DNA of 7,250 nt, taken from the NCBI GenBank assembly GCA_027858355.1, contig JAQICW010000497.1, positions 1-7,250 on the forward strand. The letters run 5' to 3'. The DNA comes from Desulfobacula sp. Lineage in GTDB: Bacteria; Desulfobacterota; Desulfobacteria; Desulfobacterales; Desulfobacteraceae. Below, one piece after another: positions 1 through 6,939 of this stretch. Under the pieces are notes generated by a model that saw only the letters and a program-made list of their open reading frames with translations, was not told where the DNA came from and did no database searches. Each line of letters begins with the position of its first letter. Positions within the stretch are counted from its first letter, which is position 1. A program made the translations under genes and the position numbers.

Positions 1-82
1 TTTATTTAGAATAAAATTATATTTACAGACATAAATGGTTTTTTAAAATTAAGTAACATAATAATATGAGGAGGAACCTCTA
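1..82 (+). promoter_or_regulatory. AT-rich leader of acsA with Shine-Dalgarno site
   Basis: The sequence before acsA is very AT-rich and has no open frame of note. A near-perfect ribosome site GAGGAGG lies at 68-74, eight bases before the ATG at 83, and fixes the acsA start. The CCTC at 77-80 could pair with GAGG at 68-71 as a very small hairpin over this site. I cannot define a -35/-10 pair with confidence: TAAAAT-like and TATATT-like strings occur at about 12-24, but no convincing partner is visible. The operon promoter may lie before the window, and further acs genes could too. Confidence 0.5.
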
Positions 83-2095
83 ATGGCAGAAGAAAAGAAA
101 AAAGTTGAAGCTCCGAAACTGGCAGATCCTGTTGCATCTTCCATAGATGTGGCATCACAGGAGATGATAGCCCGATCCCATGAGCTCGGGATTGAAACAA
201 TTTTTGACAGAGCCCTTACAATGAAACAATGCGCCATAGGCGTGCAGGGCACATGCTGTAAAAACTGTTCCATGGGCCCCTGCCGTCTCCCTCTTCCCAA
301 GGCTGGGATTGAAGGAGAAGACACAAGAAAAGGCCTTTGCGGCGCGACGGCCAACACCATCGCAGCAAGGAACTTTATCAGAATGATAGCCGGCGGCGCA
401 GCTGCCCACTCTGATCATGGACGCTGTGTTGCAGAAGTCTTTCTGTCTGCGGCTCGAAAAGAAACAGAAGCTTATAAAATTAAAGATTTTGATAAACTTC
501 TTGAAGTTGCCAAATACCTTGGCGTTGCCACCACTGTTGAAGTGGATGGAGAAGAACTAGACAGAGACATTGATGAAGTCGCACTTGAAACAGCAGAAGT
601 TGCATTAGGTGAATGGGGCAAGGCTGAAGGAGAAGTCCTGAGCGTGAAGAAAGCGCCCAAAGCCCGCTATGAACTCTGGAAAAAAATGGGCGTGATCCCA
701 AGAAATATTGACAGAGAAATTGTTGAAATCATGCACCGCACCCATATGGGCGTTGACCAGGATTATAAAAACCTTATGAAGCAAGGTACCCGTGCAGCCC
801 TTGCAGACGGATGGGGAGGCTCCATGCTGGCCACTGACATGCAGGATATTCTCTTTGGAACCCCTTACCCCCTCCAGTCTGAAGCCAACCTCGGTGTCAT
901 GAAAGCGGATCACGTAAACATCGTTATTCATGGTCATGAACCTGTTTTGTCGGAAATGATTGTAGCTGTTGCCCAGAACCAAGAGATGATTGATTATGCC
1001 AAGAAAAAAGGTGCGGCAGGTATCCAGCTCTCAGGGATCTGTTGTACAGCCAATGAAATGCTTCAGCGTCATGGTGTACCATTATGCGGAACTTTTTTAC
1101 AACAGGAGCTTGCCATCATAACCGGCGCAGTTGATGCCATGGTTGTGGATATCCAGTGTATCATGCAGAATATTGCTAACGTTGCAAAATGTTTCCATAC
1201 CCACCTTATCACAACCCATCCTATTGCCAAGATGGAGCAGAAAAATGTGATCCATATTGAATTTGATGAGCATCATGCAATTGAAGATGCTGAACGAATC
1301 GTTAAAATGGCAATTGATAATTTTCAAAACCGTGGTGCAGAAGTAATGATTCCTCAGCACAAAGCACCTCTTGTAGCAGGCTTTGGTGTTGAATCCACAG
1401 AATATCATCTTGGAGGATCATTCCGAGGCACTTACTATACTCTAAATGATAACATAATAAATGGACGGATTCGCGGCGTAGCAGGTGTAGTTGGATGTAA
1501 TAACGCCAGAACAAAACACAATAGTGATCATATAGCCATATGTAAAGAGCTGATCAAAAATGATGTACTTGTCCTTACAACAGGTTGTACAGCGATTGCA
1601 TGCGCCATGGAAGGTCTCCTTATGCCTGAAGCTGCTGCAACGCATGCCGGCGCCGGCCTTGCTGAGGTTTGCGAAACAGTTGGTATTCCTCCTATTCTTC
1701 ATTTAGGTTCCTGTGTTGACAACAGCCGGATTCTTCTGGCAGCAACAGAAGTTGTTAAGGCCGGAGGGCTTGGAAATGACATTTCTGATCTGCCTGTAGC
1801 AGGAAGTGCTCCTGAATGGATGAGTGAAAAGGCCATAAGTATTGGTCATTATTTTGTCTCATCCGGTGTTTATACGGTTTTCAGCAACCTGCCCACAACG
1901 GGTGCCCCAGTATTCAATGATTATATCTGTAAAGAATTTGAAGAGCTTTACGGCGGTATGTGGGGTGCTGAACAGGATCCCATCAAACATGCATGGCTGA
2001 TGATCGACCATATCGATAAAAAACGAAAAGCACTGGGTATTGATAAGGCAAGGGAAAGAGTTATGATGGATTTTGCTGCACGCCAGGCGCTTTAG
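83..2095 (+). CDS. acsA: Ni-Fe-S carbon monoxide dehydrogenase, catalytic subunit of the CODH/ACS complex
   Basis: This 670-residue protein interconverts CO2 and CO; in the complex, CO passes through an internal tunnel to AcsB. It is cytoplasmic, with no signal peptide. Length matches the family (about 640-675). Cluster ligands are all visible. C50 and C58 fit the D-cluster shared across the dimer interface. C59, C62, C67 and C86 fit the B-cluster. For the C-cluster there is a histidine in the HGH motif at 283-285, then C321 (GICC), C359 (DIQC), C472 (VVGC), C502 (TTGC) and C544 (GSCVDNSR). Candidates for the catalytic acid/base residues are H109/H112 (AAHSDH) and K583 (SEK). The spacing between C67 and C86 is 19, against 14 in the characterised Moorella and Carboxydothermus enzymes, so the B-cluster loop is longer. 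The name acsA rather than cooS rests on acsB lying 67 nt downstream. The GAGGAGG site sets the start. The product is very secure. Confidence 0.97.
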   Translation: MAEEKKKVEAPKLADPVASSIDVASQEMIARSHELGIETIFDRALTMKQCAIGVQGTCCKNCSMGPCRLPLPKAGIEGEDTRKGLCGATANTIAARNFIRMIAGGAAAHSDHGRCVAEVFLSAARKETEAYKIKDFDKLLEVAKYLGVATTVEVDGEELDRDIDEVALETAEVALGEWGKAEGEVLSVKKAPKARYELWKKMGVIPRNIDREIVEIMHRTHMGVDQDYKNLMKQGTRAALADGWGGSMLATDMQDILFGTPYPLQSEANLGVMKADHVNIVIHGHEPVLSEMIVAVAQNQEMIDYAKKKGAAGIQLSGICCTANEMLQRHGVPLCGTFLQQELAIITGAVDAMVVDIQCIMQNIANVAKCFHTHLITTHPIAKMEQKNVIHIEFDEHHAIEDAERIVKMAIDNFQNRGAEVMIPQHKAPLVAGFGVESTEYHLGGSFRGTYYTLNDNIINGRIRGVAGVVGCNNARTKHNSDHIAICKELIKNDVLVLTTGCTAIACAMEGLLMPEAAATHAGAGLAEVCETVGIPPILHLGSCVDNSRILLAATEVVKAGGLGNDISDLPVAGSAPEWMSEKAISIGHYFVSSGVYTVFSNLPTTGAPVFNDYICKEFEELYGGMWGAEQDPIKHAWLMIDHIDKKRKALGIDKARERVMMDFAARQAL

Positions 2096-2140
2096 GTATA
2101 ATCTAAATTATGTATTGTAAAAGTATTATTAAATATAAAA

Positions 2141-2157
2141 TCCTCAACGAAGGAGGA
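2141..2157 (+). promoter_or_regulatory. Ribosome site of acsB inside a small hairpin
   Basis: AAGGAGG at 2150-2156 is a strong Shine-Dalgarno site six bases before the acsB ATG. TCCTC at 2141-2145 is exactly complementary to GAGGA at 2153-2157, with a seven-base loop, so the site could be partly masked. The stem is only five pairs and may be chance. The rest of the acsA-acsB gap (2096-2140) is AT-rich and shows no terminator, consistent with co-transcription. Confidence 0.35.
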
Positions 2158-2162
2158 ACAAA

Positions 2163-4376
2163 ATGTCAAGATTAATAGCATTTGCTGCCATTCAGGGTGG
2201 TTATAAAGTTGTTTCACAGGCCGAAGGAGCGTATAAGAAAGCTCTTGAAACCTATAATGCAGATACAAAGGTAGGGTTTCCCAACACCGGATATTTCCTG
2301 CCGGTAATTTATTCACTTTTCGGCATCAAGGTTGAAACCCTTGAAGATTTGCAGGAACCCATGGATATCGCACGGGGACTTCTTCCCCCGCATATTAAAA
2401 ATAAAAACTGGCTTCCGTTCCTTGGGCCTCTCCTGGACGCCGGCATGGCAGGAATTATATCCTATGAAGTTATAGAGGCACTCAGGTATCTGAATGAACC
2501 TGATTTTTATCTCCATGCAGAAGACCCGGATATTGAGAACGGAAAACTCTGGACCGGTGCTGCAGATGATACCATCTTCAGGAAAAGAGGGGTGGAATTT
2601 GTTGATGGTACCGCTCCCGGTTTTGCAGCAATAGTCGGCTCCGCACCTGATGCGGAAACCGCCAAAATGATCATTGAAGATTATCAGCAAAGAGGTCTTT
2701 ACATGTTCCTGGCTGCAAACCATAACGGTACCTCCGTGATCGAACAGCTTATTGAAACCAAAGTACAGATCGGCTGGAGCACACGAATCGCATGTTTCGG
2801 CCCTGACATCTCATCAGCCGTGTTTGCATTGGGATTTGCCAACAGGGTCGCAATGGCATTTGGCGGTGTTGCACCGGGTGATTACAAAAAAATCCTTATG
2901 TACAATAAAGAAAGAGTATTTGCATTTGTTAATGCATTAGGTGATGTAGGAACTGAATGGGGTGTTGCTGCAGCAGGTGCAGTAAACTGGGGTTTCCCAA
3001 CCATAGCTGATACAGACATTACCCAGATTCTTCCCACGGGTATCTGTACATACGAGCATGTGGTAGCCCCTGTTGCCCATGAAGATATATGCGCAAAATC
3101 AGTTGAAGTCCGCGGACTTAAAACTCTTGTTTCCGATGTTGATATTGCATGTTCATTCGGTCCTGCTTACGAAGGTGAACGAGTAAGGGGTGCGGATTTA
3201 CATGCACAGTGCGGCGGTGGAAAAACCCAGTGTACCGAGCTTGTAAAAATGGCTGACATAGGTGCGATTGAAGATGGAAAGGTTATTCTTGAGGGTCCTG
3301 ACCTTGACGGTATTAAAGAAGGCGGAACCTTCCCGCTCGGAATCTTTGTACAGATTGCCGGACGTGAATTCCAGGAAGACTTTGAACCCATCATGGAAAG
3401 ACAGATCCACCATCTGATCAACTACATCCAGGGTATAATGCATATCGGACAAAGGGACATTTCCTGGGTTCGCATCAGCAAAGCCGCCATTGAAAAAGGC
3501 TTTACCTTAAAAGATATTGGTGTGGTTCTCCACGCAAAATTTCACCAGGATTTCACCAAGATTGTTGACAAGGTTCAGATTACCCTTTACACCAAAACTG
3601 AAGATGTAGACAAGCTGACAGCTACAGCCCGTGAAAACTACCTGGCGCGTGACGCCCGGGTGGACAATATGACAGATGAAGATGTAGAAACATATTACTC
3701 CTGTACGCTCTGCCAGTCTTTTGCGCCCAGCCATGTATGTTCGGTAAGTCCTGAAAGAACAGGTCTTTGCGGTGCTTACAACTGGATGGACTGTAGAGCT
3801 GCCTTTGAGATAAATCCCACCGGCCCCAATCAGCCCATTGAAAAAGGCGAATGTATTGATCCAAAACTGGGTCAGTGGAAAGGCGTTAATGACTTTGTAT
3901 ACAAAGCCTCCAGAGGCACAGTTACCCATTACAACTTCTACTCCATGGTCGTAGATCCTATGACCACCTGTGGCTGCTGCGAATGTATCGCTGCCATGCT
4001 GCCGGGCTGTAACGGTGTCATGACCGTTGGCCGTGATTATGCAGGCGAGACCCCCTGTGGCATGAAGTTTACTACGCTTGCCGGTGTTATGGGTGGTGGT
4101 GCTTGTTCTCCCGGGTTCGTAGGCCATTCAAAACACAACATCACCCAGGGCAAATTCATTTTGGGTGATGGTGGTCTTCTTAGAATGGTCTGGATGCCCA
4201 AGCAACTCAAAGAAGAGCTCAAGGACAGAATCGTTGCCCGTGGAGAACAAATGGGCGTTCCAGGCCTATTTGACATGATTGCTGATGAAACCGTTGGAAT
4301 TACTGAAGAAGAAATCATGCCCTTCCTCAAGGAAAAAGGTCATCCGGCATTGACAATGGAATCAATTGTCGGATAA
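2163..4376 (+). CDS. acsB: Acetyl-CoA synthase subunit of CODH/ACS (bacterial type)
   Basis: This enzyme condenses CO, a methyl group from the corrinoid protein and coenzyme A into acetyl-CoA, or does the reverse. It has 737 residues, against 729 in Moorella. The N-terminal part (to about residue 310) is the domain that contacts CODH and is present only in bacterial-type AcsB. It is about 16 residues shorter at the start than Moorella, counted to the shared G(Y/F)P(D/N)T motif, but the AAGGAGG site supports this ATG. The A-cluster is complete: C514, C517, C526 and C536 match the spacing of Moorella C506/C509/C518/C528, and C603-G604-C605 is the Cys-Gly-Cys that holds the distal nickel. C606 and C608 follow at once, so the motif reads CGCCEC where Moorella has a phenylalanine after CGC. 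The C-terminal GHPALTM motif is intact. The gene lies between acsA and acsC, and a stem-loop follows its stop. Confidence 0.97.
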   Translation: MSRLIAFAAIQGGYKVVSQAEGAYKKALETYNADTKVGFPNTGYFLPVIYSLFGIKVETLEDLQEPMDIARGLLPPHIKNKNWLPFLGPLLDAGMAGIISYEVIEALRYLNEPDFYLHAEDPDIENGKLWTGAADDTIFRKRGVEFVDGTAPGFAAIVGSAPDAETAKMIIEDYQQRGLYMFLAANHNGTSVIEQLIETKVQIGWSTRIACFGPDISSAVFALGFANRVAMAFGGVAPGDYKKILMYNKERVFAFVNALGDVGTEWGVAAAGAVNWGFPTIADTDITQILPTGICTYEHVVAPVAHEDICAKSVEVRGLKTLVSDVDIACSFGPAYEGERVRGADLHAQCGGGKTQCTELVKMADIGAIEDGKVILEGPDLDGIKEGGTFPLGIFVQIAGREFQEDFEPIMERQIHHLINYIQGIMHIGQRDISWVRISKAAIEKGFTLKDIGVVLHAKFHQDFTKIVDKVQITLYTKTEDVDKLTATARENYLARDARVDNMTDEDVETYYSCTLCQSFAPSHVCSVSPERTGLCGAYNWMDCRAAFEINPTGPNQPIEKGECIDPKLGQWKGVNDFVYKASRGTVTHYNFYSMVVDPMTTCGCCECIAAMLPGCNGVMTVGRDYAGETPCGMKFTTLAGVMGGGACSPGFVGHSKHNITQGKFILGDGGLLRMVWMPKQLKEELKDRIVARGEQMGVPGLFDMIADETVGITEEEIMPFLKEKGHPALTMESIVG

Positions 4377-4386
4377 TTACTAAAGC

Positions 4387-4434
4387 AAAAGGTCCGGCAA
4401 TTTTTAACACCAGAGATTGTACTGCCGGACTTTT
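4387..4434 (+). promoter_or_regulatory. Stem-loop in the acsB-acsC gap
   Basis: GTCCGGCA (4392-4399) and TGCCGGAC (4423-4430) form a perfect eight-pair stem with a 23-base loop. AAAA (4387-4390) can pair with TTTT (4431-4434) across one bulged G. Only four Ts follow the stem and the loop is long, so it is at best a weak or partial terminator. An element that protects or sets the 3' end of acsAB mRNA is equally likely. acsC has its own TTAAGGAG site at 4455-4462. Confidence 0.55.
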
Positions 4435-4468
4435 ACCATAAGGTTTTTTAAAACTTAAGGAGAAAAAA

Positions 4469-5809
4469 ATGGCATTAACCGGTATACAGATATTCAAACT
4501 CCTACCCAAAACAAATTGTAAGGAGTGCGGAGTTCCAACATGCCTTGCCTTTGCAATGAATCTTGCATCTGGAAAGGCGGAACTGGACAGTTGTCCTTAT
4601 GTTTCCGACGAGGCAAAAGAACAGCTGGCAGAAGCATCTGCTCCTCCCATCCGCCCTGTCAAACTTGGTAAAGGTGTCCGCCAGACCACAACAGGTGGAG
4701 AAACTGTTCTTTACAGACATGAAAAAACGTTCTTCAATAAAACAGTTCTTGCGGCGACTATATCCTCAGATATTGATGCTGCAAAACTTGACAAAACACT
4801 GAAAGTCTATAATGCTTTTCAGTATGAACGGGTCGGCTTTAATTTAAGACCTGAACTTCTGGTGGTCAAAGATGTCGGCAACGGTGCACAAGCATTTGCC
4901 ACAGTTGCAGGCAAAATTGCCAAAGAATCGGAATTCAACCTGGTTCTGATGACCCAGGACCTTGATGTAATGAAAGCCGGCATCGAAACAGCCGGGTTCA
5001 AACATCCGCTGCTCTATGCTGCCACGGCAGACAACGTGGATGAAATGGGGGCCCTGGCAAAGGACAATGACTTACCCCTGGCTGTTAAAGCTGATTCTGT
5101 GGATGCACTCATACCATTGACAGAAAAACTGACTGCTATGGGACTCAAAGATCTTGTTCTTGATCCGGGTTCAAGAGAAATCAAACAGGCCCTTGAAGAT
5201 CAGGTTGCCATCAGACGTGCTGCCCTTAAGGCTTCCAACAAGGCCCTTGGATTTCCCACCATTGCCTTTCCCTGCGAAATGGCATCCAACCCGGATATGG
5301 AAACCCTTATTGCCGCCATGTTTGTTGCAAAATATGGTGGAATTGTTGTGATGTCTGATTTCAGTGCTGAGTCCCTATTCCCGCTTCTGTTAGAAAGACT
5401 CAATATTTACACTGATCCCCAGAGACCCATGACCGTAACAGAAGGCATTTTTGAAATTGGCAACCCTGATGAAAATTCTCCAGTGCTTGTCACCACTAAC
5501 TTTGCATTGACCTATTTTATTGTTTCCGGTGAAATCGAAGCCAGTAAAGTTCCTTCATGGTTATTGATCAAAGATTCTGAAGGTCTTTCCGTTTTGACAG
5601 CATGGGCTGCAGGTAAATTTGGCGGTGATGATGTCGGCGCATTTGTTAAAAAGAGCGGAATAATGGATAAAGTAAAACATAAAGAACTCATTATTCCAGG
5701 GTATGCTGCTGCTATTGCAGGTGATATTGAAGAAGAACTTCCCGGCTGGACCATTACGGTCGGCCCGAGGGAAGCTGCCCACCTGCCTGCATTCCTGAAA
5801 AATAAATAA
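4469..5809 (+). CDS. acsC: Corrinoid iron-sulfur protein, large (gamma) subunit
   Basis: AcsC carries the cobamide that receives the methyl group from AcsE and delivers it to the A-cluster of AcsB; it normally works as a heterodimer with AcsD. The 446 residues match the usual length. The N-terminal four-cysteine domain has C17, C20, C25 and C42, the same spacing as the [4Fe-4S] domain of the characterised protein, whose cluster reactivates oxidised cobalt. A TIM-barrel-like middle follows (roughly residues 90-325). The C-terminal cobamide-binding domain (about 330-446) includes the TNFALTYF region at 342, VPSWLLI, IPGYAA at 409-414 and GWTITVGPREAAHLPAFL ending at 443. The start is set by TTAAGGAG six bases upstream. 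It is followed directly by acsE rather than acsD. I see no frameshift or missing ligand. Confidence 0.96.
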   Translation: MALTGIQIFKLLPKTNCKECGVPTCLAFAMNLASGKAELDSCPYVSDEAKEQLAEASAPPIRPVKLGKGVRQTTTGGETVLYRHEKTFFNKTVLAATISSDIDAAKLDKTLKVYNAFQYERVGFNLRPELLVVKDVGNGAQAFATVAGKIAKESEFNLVLMTQDLDVMKAGIETAGFKHPLLYAATADNVDEMGALAKDNDLPLAVKADSVDALIPLTEKLTAMGLKDLVLDPGSREIKQALEDQVAIRRAALKASNKALGFPTIAFPCEMASNPDMETLIAAMFVAKYGGIVVMSDFSAESLFPLLLERLNIYTDPQRPMTVTEGIFEIGNPDENSPVLVTTNFALTYFIVSGEIEASKVPSWLLIKDSEGLSVLTAWAAGKFGGDDVGAFVKKSGIMDKVKHKELIIPGYAAAIAGDIEEELPGWTITVGPREAAHLPAFLKNK

Positions 5810-5817
5810 ATAATACA

Positions 5818-5846
5818 AAGCCGGGGCAACTTCAATGCCCTGGCTT
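5818..5846 (+). promoter_or_regulatory. Stem-loop in the acsC-acsE gap
   Basis: AAGCCGGGGCA (5818-5828) pairs with TGCCCTGGCTT (5836-5846) as an 11-pair stem with one G-U pair and the seven-base loop ACTTCAA. It starts nine bases after the acsC stop. It is followed by a run of As, not Ts, so it does not look like an intrinsic terminator on the + strand. A role in transcript processing or 3' protection of the upstream message is inferred. acsE has its own AAGGAAG site at 5871-5877. Confidence 0.6.
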
Positions 5847-5882
5847 AAAAAATTTAAATATTAACTATAAAAGGAAGAAATC

Positions 5883-6788
5883 ATGATACTTTTTGGTGAA
5901 AGCTTGAATGTCATTTCCACCATTATTGGAAGAGAGTTCAAGGAAGCAGATCCAGCCAAACGTAATCCAGAACCCATTCAGAAAGAAGTTCTAAGACAAA
6001 AAGAACTGGGAATGGATTATATCGACATCAACCTAGGTCCGGCAAAAAAGTTTGGAACAGAGTTGATGCCCTGGGTCGTTAATGTTGTTCAGGAAGCTGT
6101 TCCGGGGATGCCTTTGCTTCTTGACTCTTCTAACATTGATGCTATTGAGGCAGGACTTAAAGAGTGCAAACCTGCTGATCAGCCCCATATCATCAATTCT
6201 ATTATGGCACGACCTGAAAGATATGAAAAAATGATTCCCCTTGCAGCCCAATATGATGCTGACTTTGTTGCACTGATGTGGGGCCCTGACGGCCTTCCCA
6301 GGGATGAGAATGAAAGAGCGGCTTTAGCTGTTGAACTGATTTACTTTGCCAATGAAGCCGGCATTGCAAATGAGAGAATCTGGGTGGATGGGATTGTAAC
6401 CCCGGTCAATATCCAGCAGCAGCAGTTGATGAGTCTTTTAAATTTCCAGATGATGCTTGAAGACATGGCACCTGGTTCCAAATCCACCTGTGGGCTGTCC
6501 AATATTTCCAATGGACCGCCAGAACACCTTCGTGGCATCCTGAACCAGACCTATATGGTTATGCTTGAAAAATACGGACTGAAAGCTGTTATTTCAGACC
6601 CCCTTGACAAACAATTAACAGCTATTGCCAAAGGCCAGCGCCAGGATATTGTTGACCTGATTTACGGCATGATGGATGGCAACGAACCTGATATTGCAGG
6701 TCTTAATAAAGAAATGCAGGATTATGCAAAAACCTATAAAGTCATTATGGGTGAAACGCTGTATTCTGATTCATGGCTTGATATTTAG
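5883..6788 (+). CDS. acsE: 5-Methyltetrahydrofolate:corrinoid iron-sulfur protein methyltransferase
   Basis: AcsE transfers the methyl group of methyl-tetrahydrofolate to Co(I) of the corrinoid protein, linking the folate (methyl) branch to the carbonyl branch. It is a pterin-binding TIM barrel related to the folate domain of methionine synthase. Visible motifs are GE.LN at 5-9, DINLGP at 48-53, LLLDSSN at 78-84, INS at 104-106, VDG at 168-170 and GLSNIS at 204-209. By alignment from memory, D81, N105, D169 and N207 correspond to the pterin-contacting D75, N96, D160 and N199 of Moorella AcsE, and R217 may match R207. It has 301 residues against 262 in Moorella. Most of the excess lies between the barrel and the closing ETLYSDSW segment (about residues 250-285). 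The AAGGAAG site supports the ATG. It is the last gene of the operon. MtrH-like or other pterin methyltransferases are alternatives, but the context settles the call. Confidence 0.93.
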   Translation: MILFGESLNVISTIIGREFKEADPAKRNPEPIQKEVLRQKELGMDYIDINLGPAKKFGTELMPWVVNVVQEAVPGMPLLLDSSNIDAIEAGLKECKPADQPHIINSIMARPERYEKMIPLAAQYDADFVALMWGPDGLPRDENERAALAVELIYFANEAGIANERIWVDGIVTPVNIQQQQLMSLLNFQMMLEDMAPGSKSTCGLSNISNGPPEHLRGILNQTYMVMLEKYGLKAVISDPLDKQLTAIAKGQRQDIVDLIYGMMDGNEPDIAGLNKEMQDYAKTYKVIMGETLYSDSWLDI

Positions 6789-6811
6789 TATTTCCTAAGC
6801 ATTCTGCTTTT

Positions 6812-6852
6812 AAAAGCCCCGACCCTTTTTAAAATACGGCCGGGGCTTTTTT
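6812..6852 (+). terminator. Intrinsic terminator of the acs operon
   Basis: AAAAGCCCCG (6812-6821) and CGGGGCTTTT (6841-6850) form a perfect ten-pair stem. It extends inward by two G-C pairs after one mismatch, leaving a 13-base loop. Six Ts (6847-6852), then A and five more Ts, follow the GC part. It begins 23 bases after the acsE stop and is a textbook Rho-independent terminator for the + strand. Confidence 0.93.
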
Positions 6853-6853
6853 A

Positions 6854-6930
6854 TTTTTCCTGCAAATTTTGCCTTTATTTTGTATAAAATAGTCTTATAT
6901 TTGATTCAAACAAATTTTTTGCAGGAGGAG
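6854..6930 (+). promoter_or_regulatory. Inverted repeat masking the ribosome site of the small gene
   Basis: TTTTTCCTGCAAA (6854-6866) can pair along its whole length with TTTGCAGGAGGAG (6918-6930): nine Watson-Crick pairs in a row (6858-6866 with 6918-6926) and four more, three of them G-U. The right arm contains the entire GGAGGAG Shine-Dalgarno site (6924-6930). The loop is 51 bases and contains the candidate -10 element. A transcript reading through from acs would carry both arms; one started inside the loop would carry only the right arm. The regulatory role is inferred; the complementarity is seen directly. Confidence 0.45.
6860..6890 (+). promoter_or_regulatory. Candidate promoter of the small gene
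   Basis: TATAAAAT at 6883-6890 contains a good -10 hexamer (TATAAA). The best-spaced -35 (CTGCAA, 6860-6865, 17-base spacer) matches the consensus at only three of six positions. The start of transcription would be near 6896. The odd palindrome TTTGATTCAAA at 6900-6910 lies just after it and could be an operator. A separate promoter is expected because the gene follows a strong terminator. Confidence 0.3.
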
Positions 6931-6939
6931 TTTAATAAA

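Noticed and set aside
605..982. Minus-strand open frame of 125 codons opposite acsA
   Set aside because: It overlaps well-supported acsA sequence and shows no start signal or family resemblance.
3507..4127. Long open frame (about 206 codons) on the minus strand
   Set aside because: It lies wholly opposite acsB, has no ribosome site I can see and no recognisable domain; it is a by-product of acsB codon use.
4431..4434. Full transcription terminator between acsB and acsC
   Set aside because: Only four Ts follow the stem and the loop is 23 bases; acsC and acsE continue the same pathway with no clear new promoter, so complete termination is unlikely.
6786..6888. Reading through the acsE TAG stop as pyrrolysine, since the frame stays open for about 34 codons
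   Set aside because: The extension runs straight through the intrinsic terminator, AcsE already ends at the expected motif, and this family is not known to use pyrrolysine.
6880..6939. Longer version of the small protein starting at the TTG at 6880
   Set aside because: There is no ribosome site before it, and the extra 20 codons cover the candidate -10 and the strong GGAGGAG site that serves the TTG at 6940.
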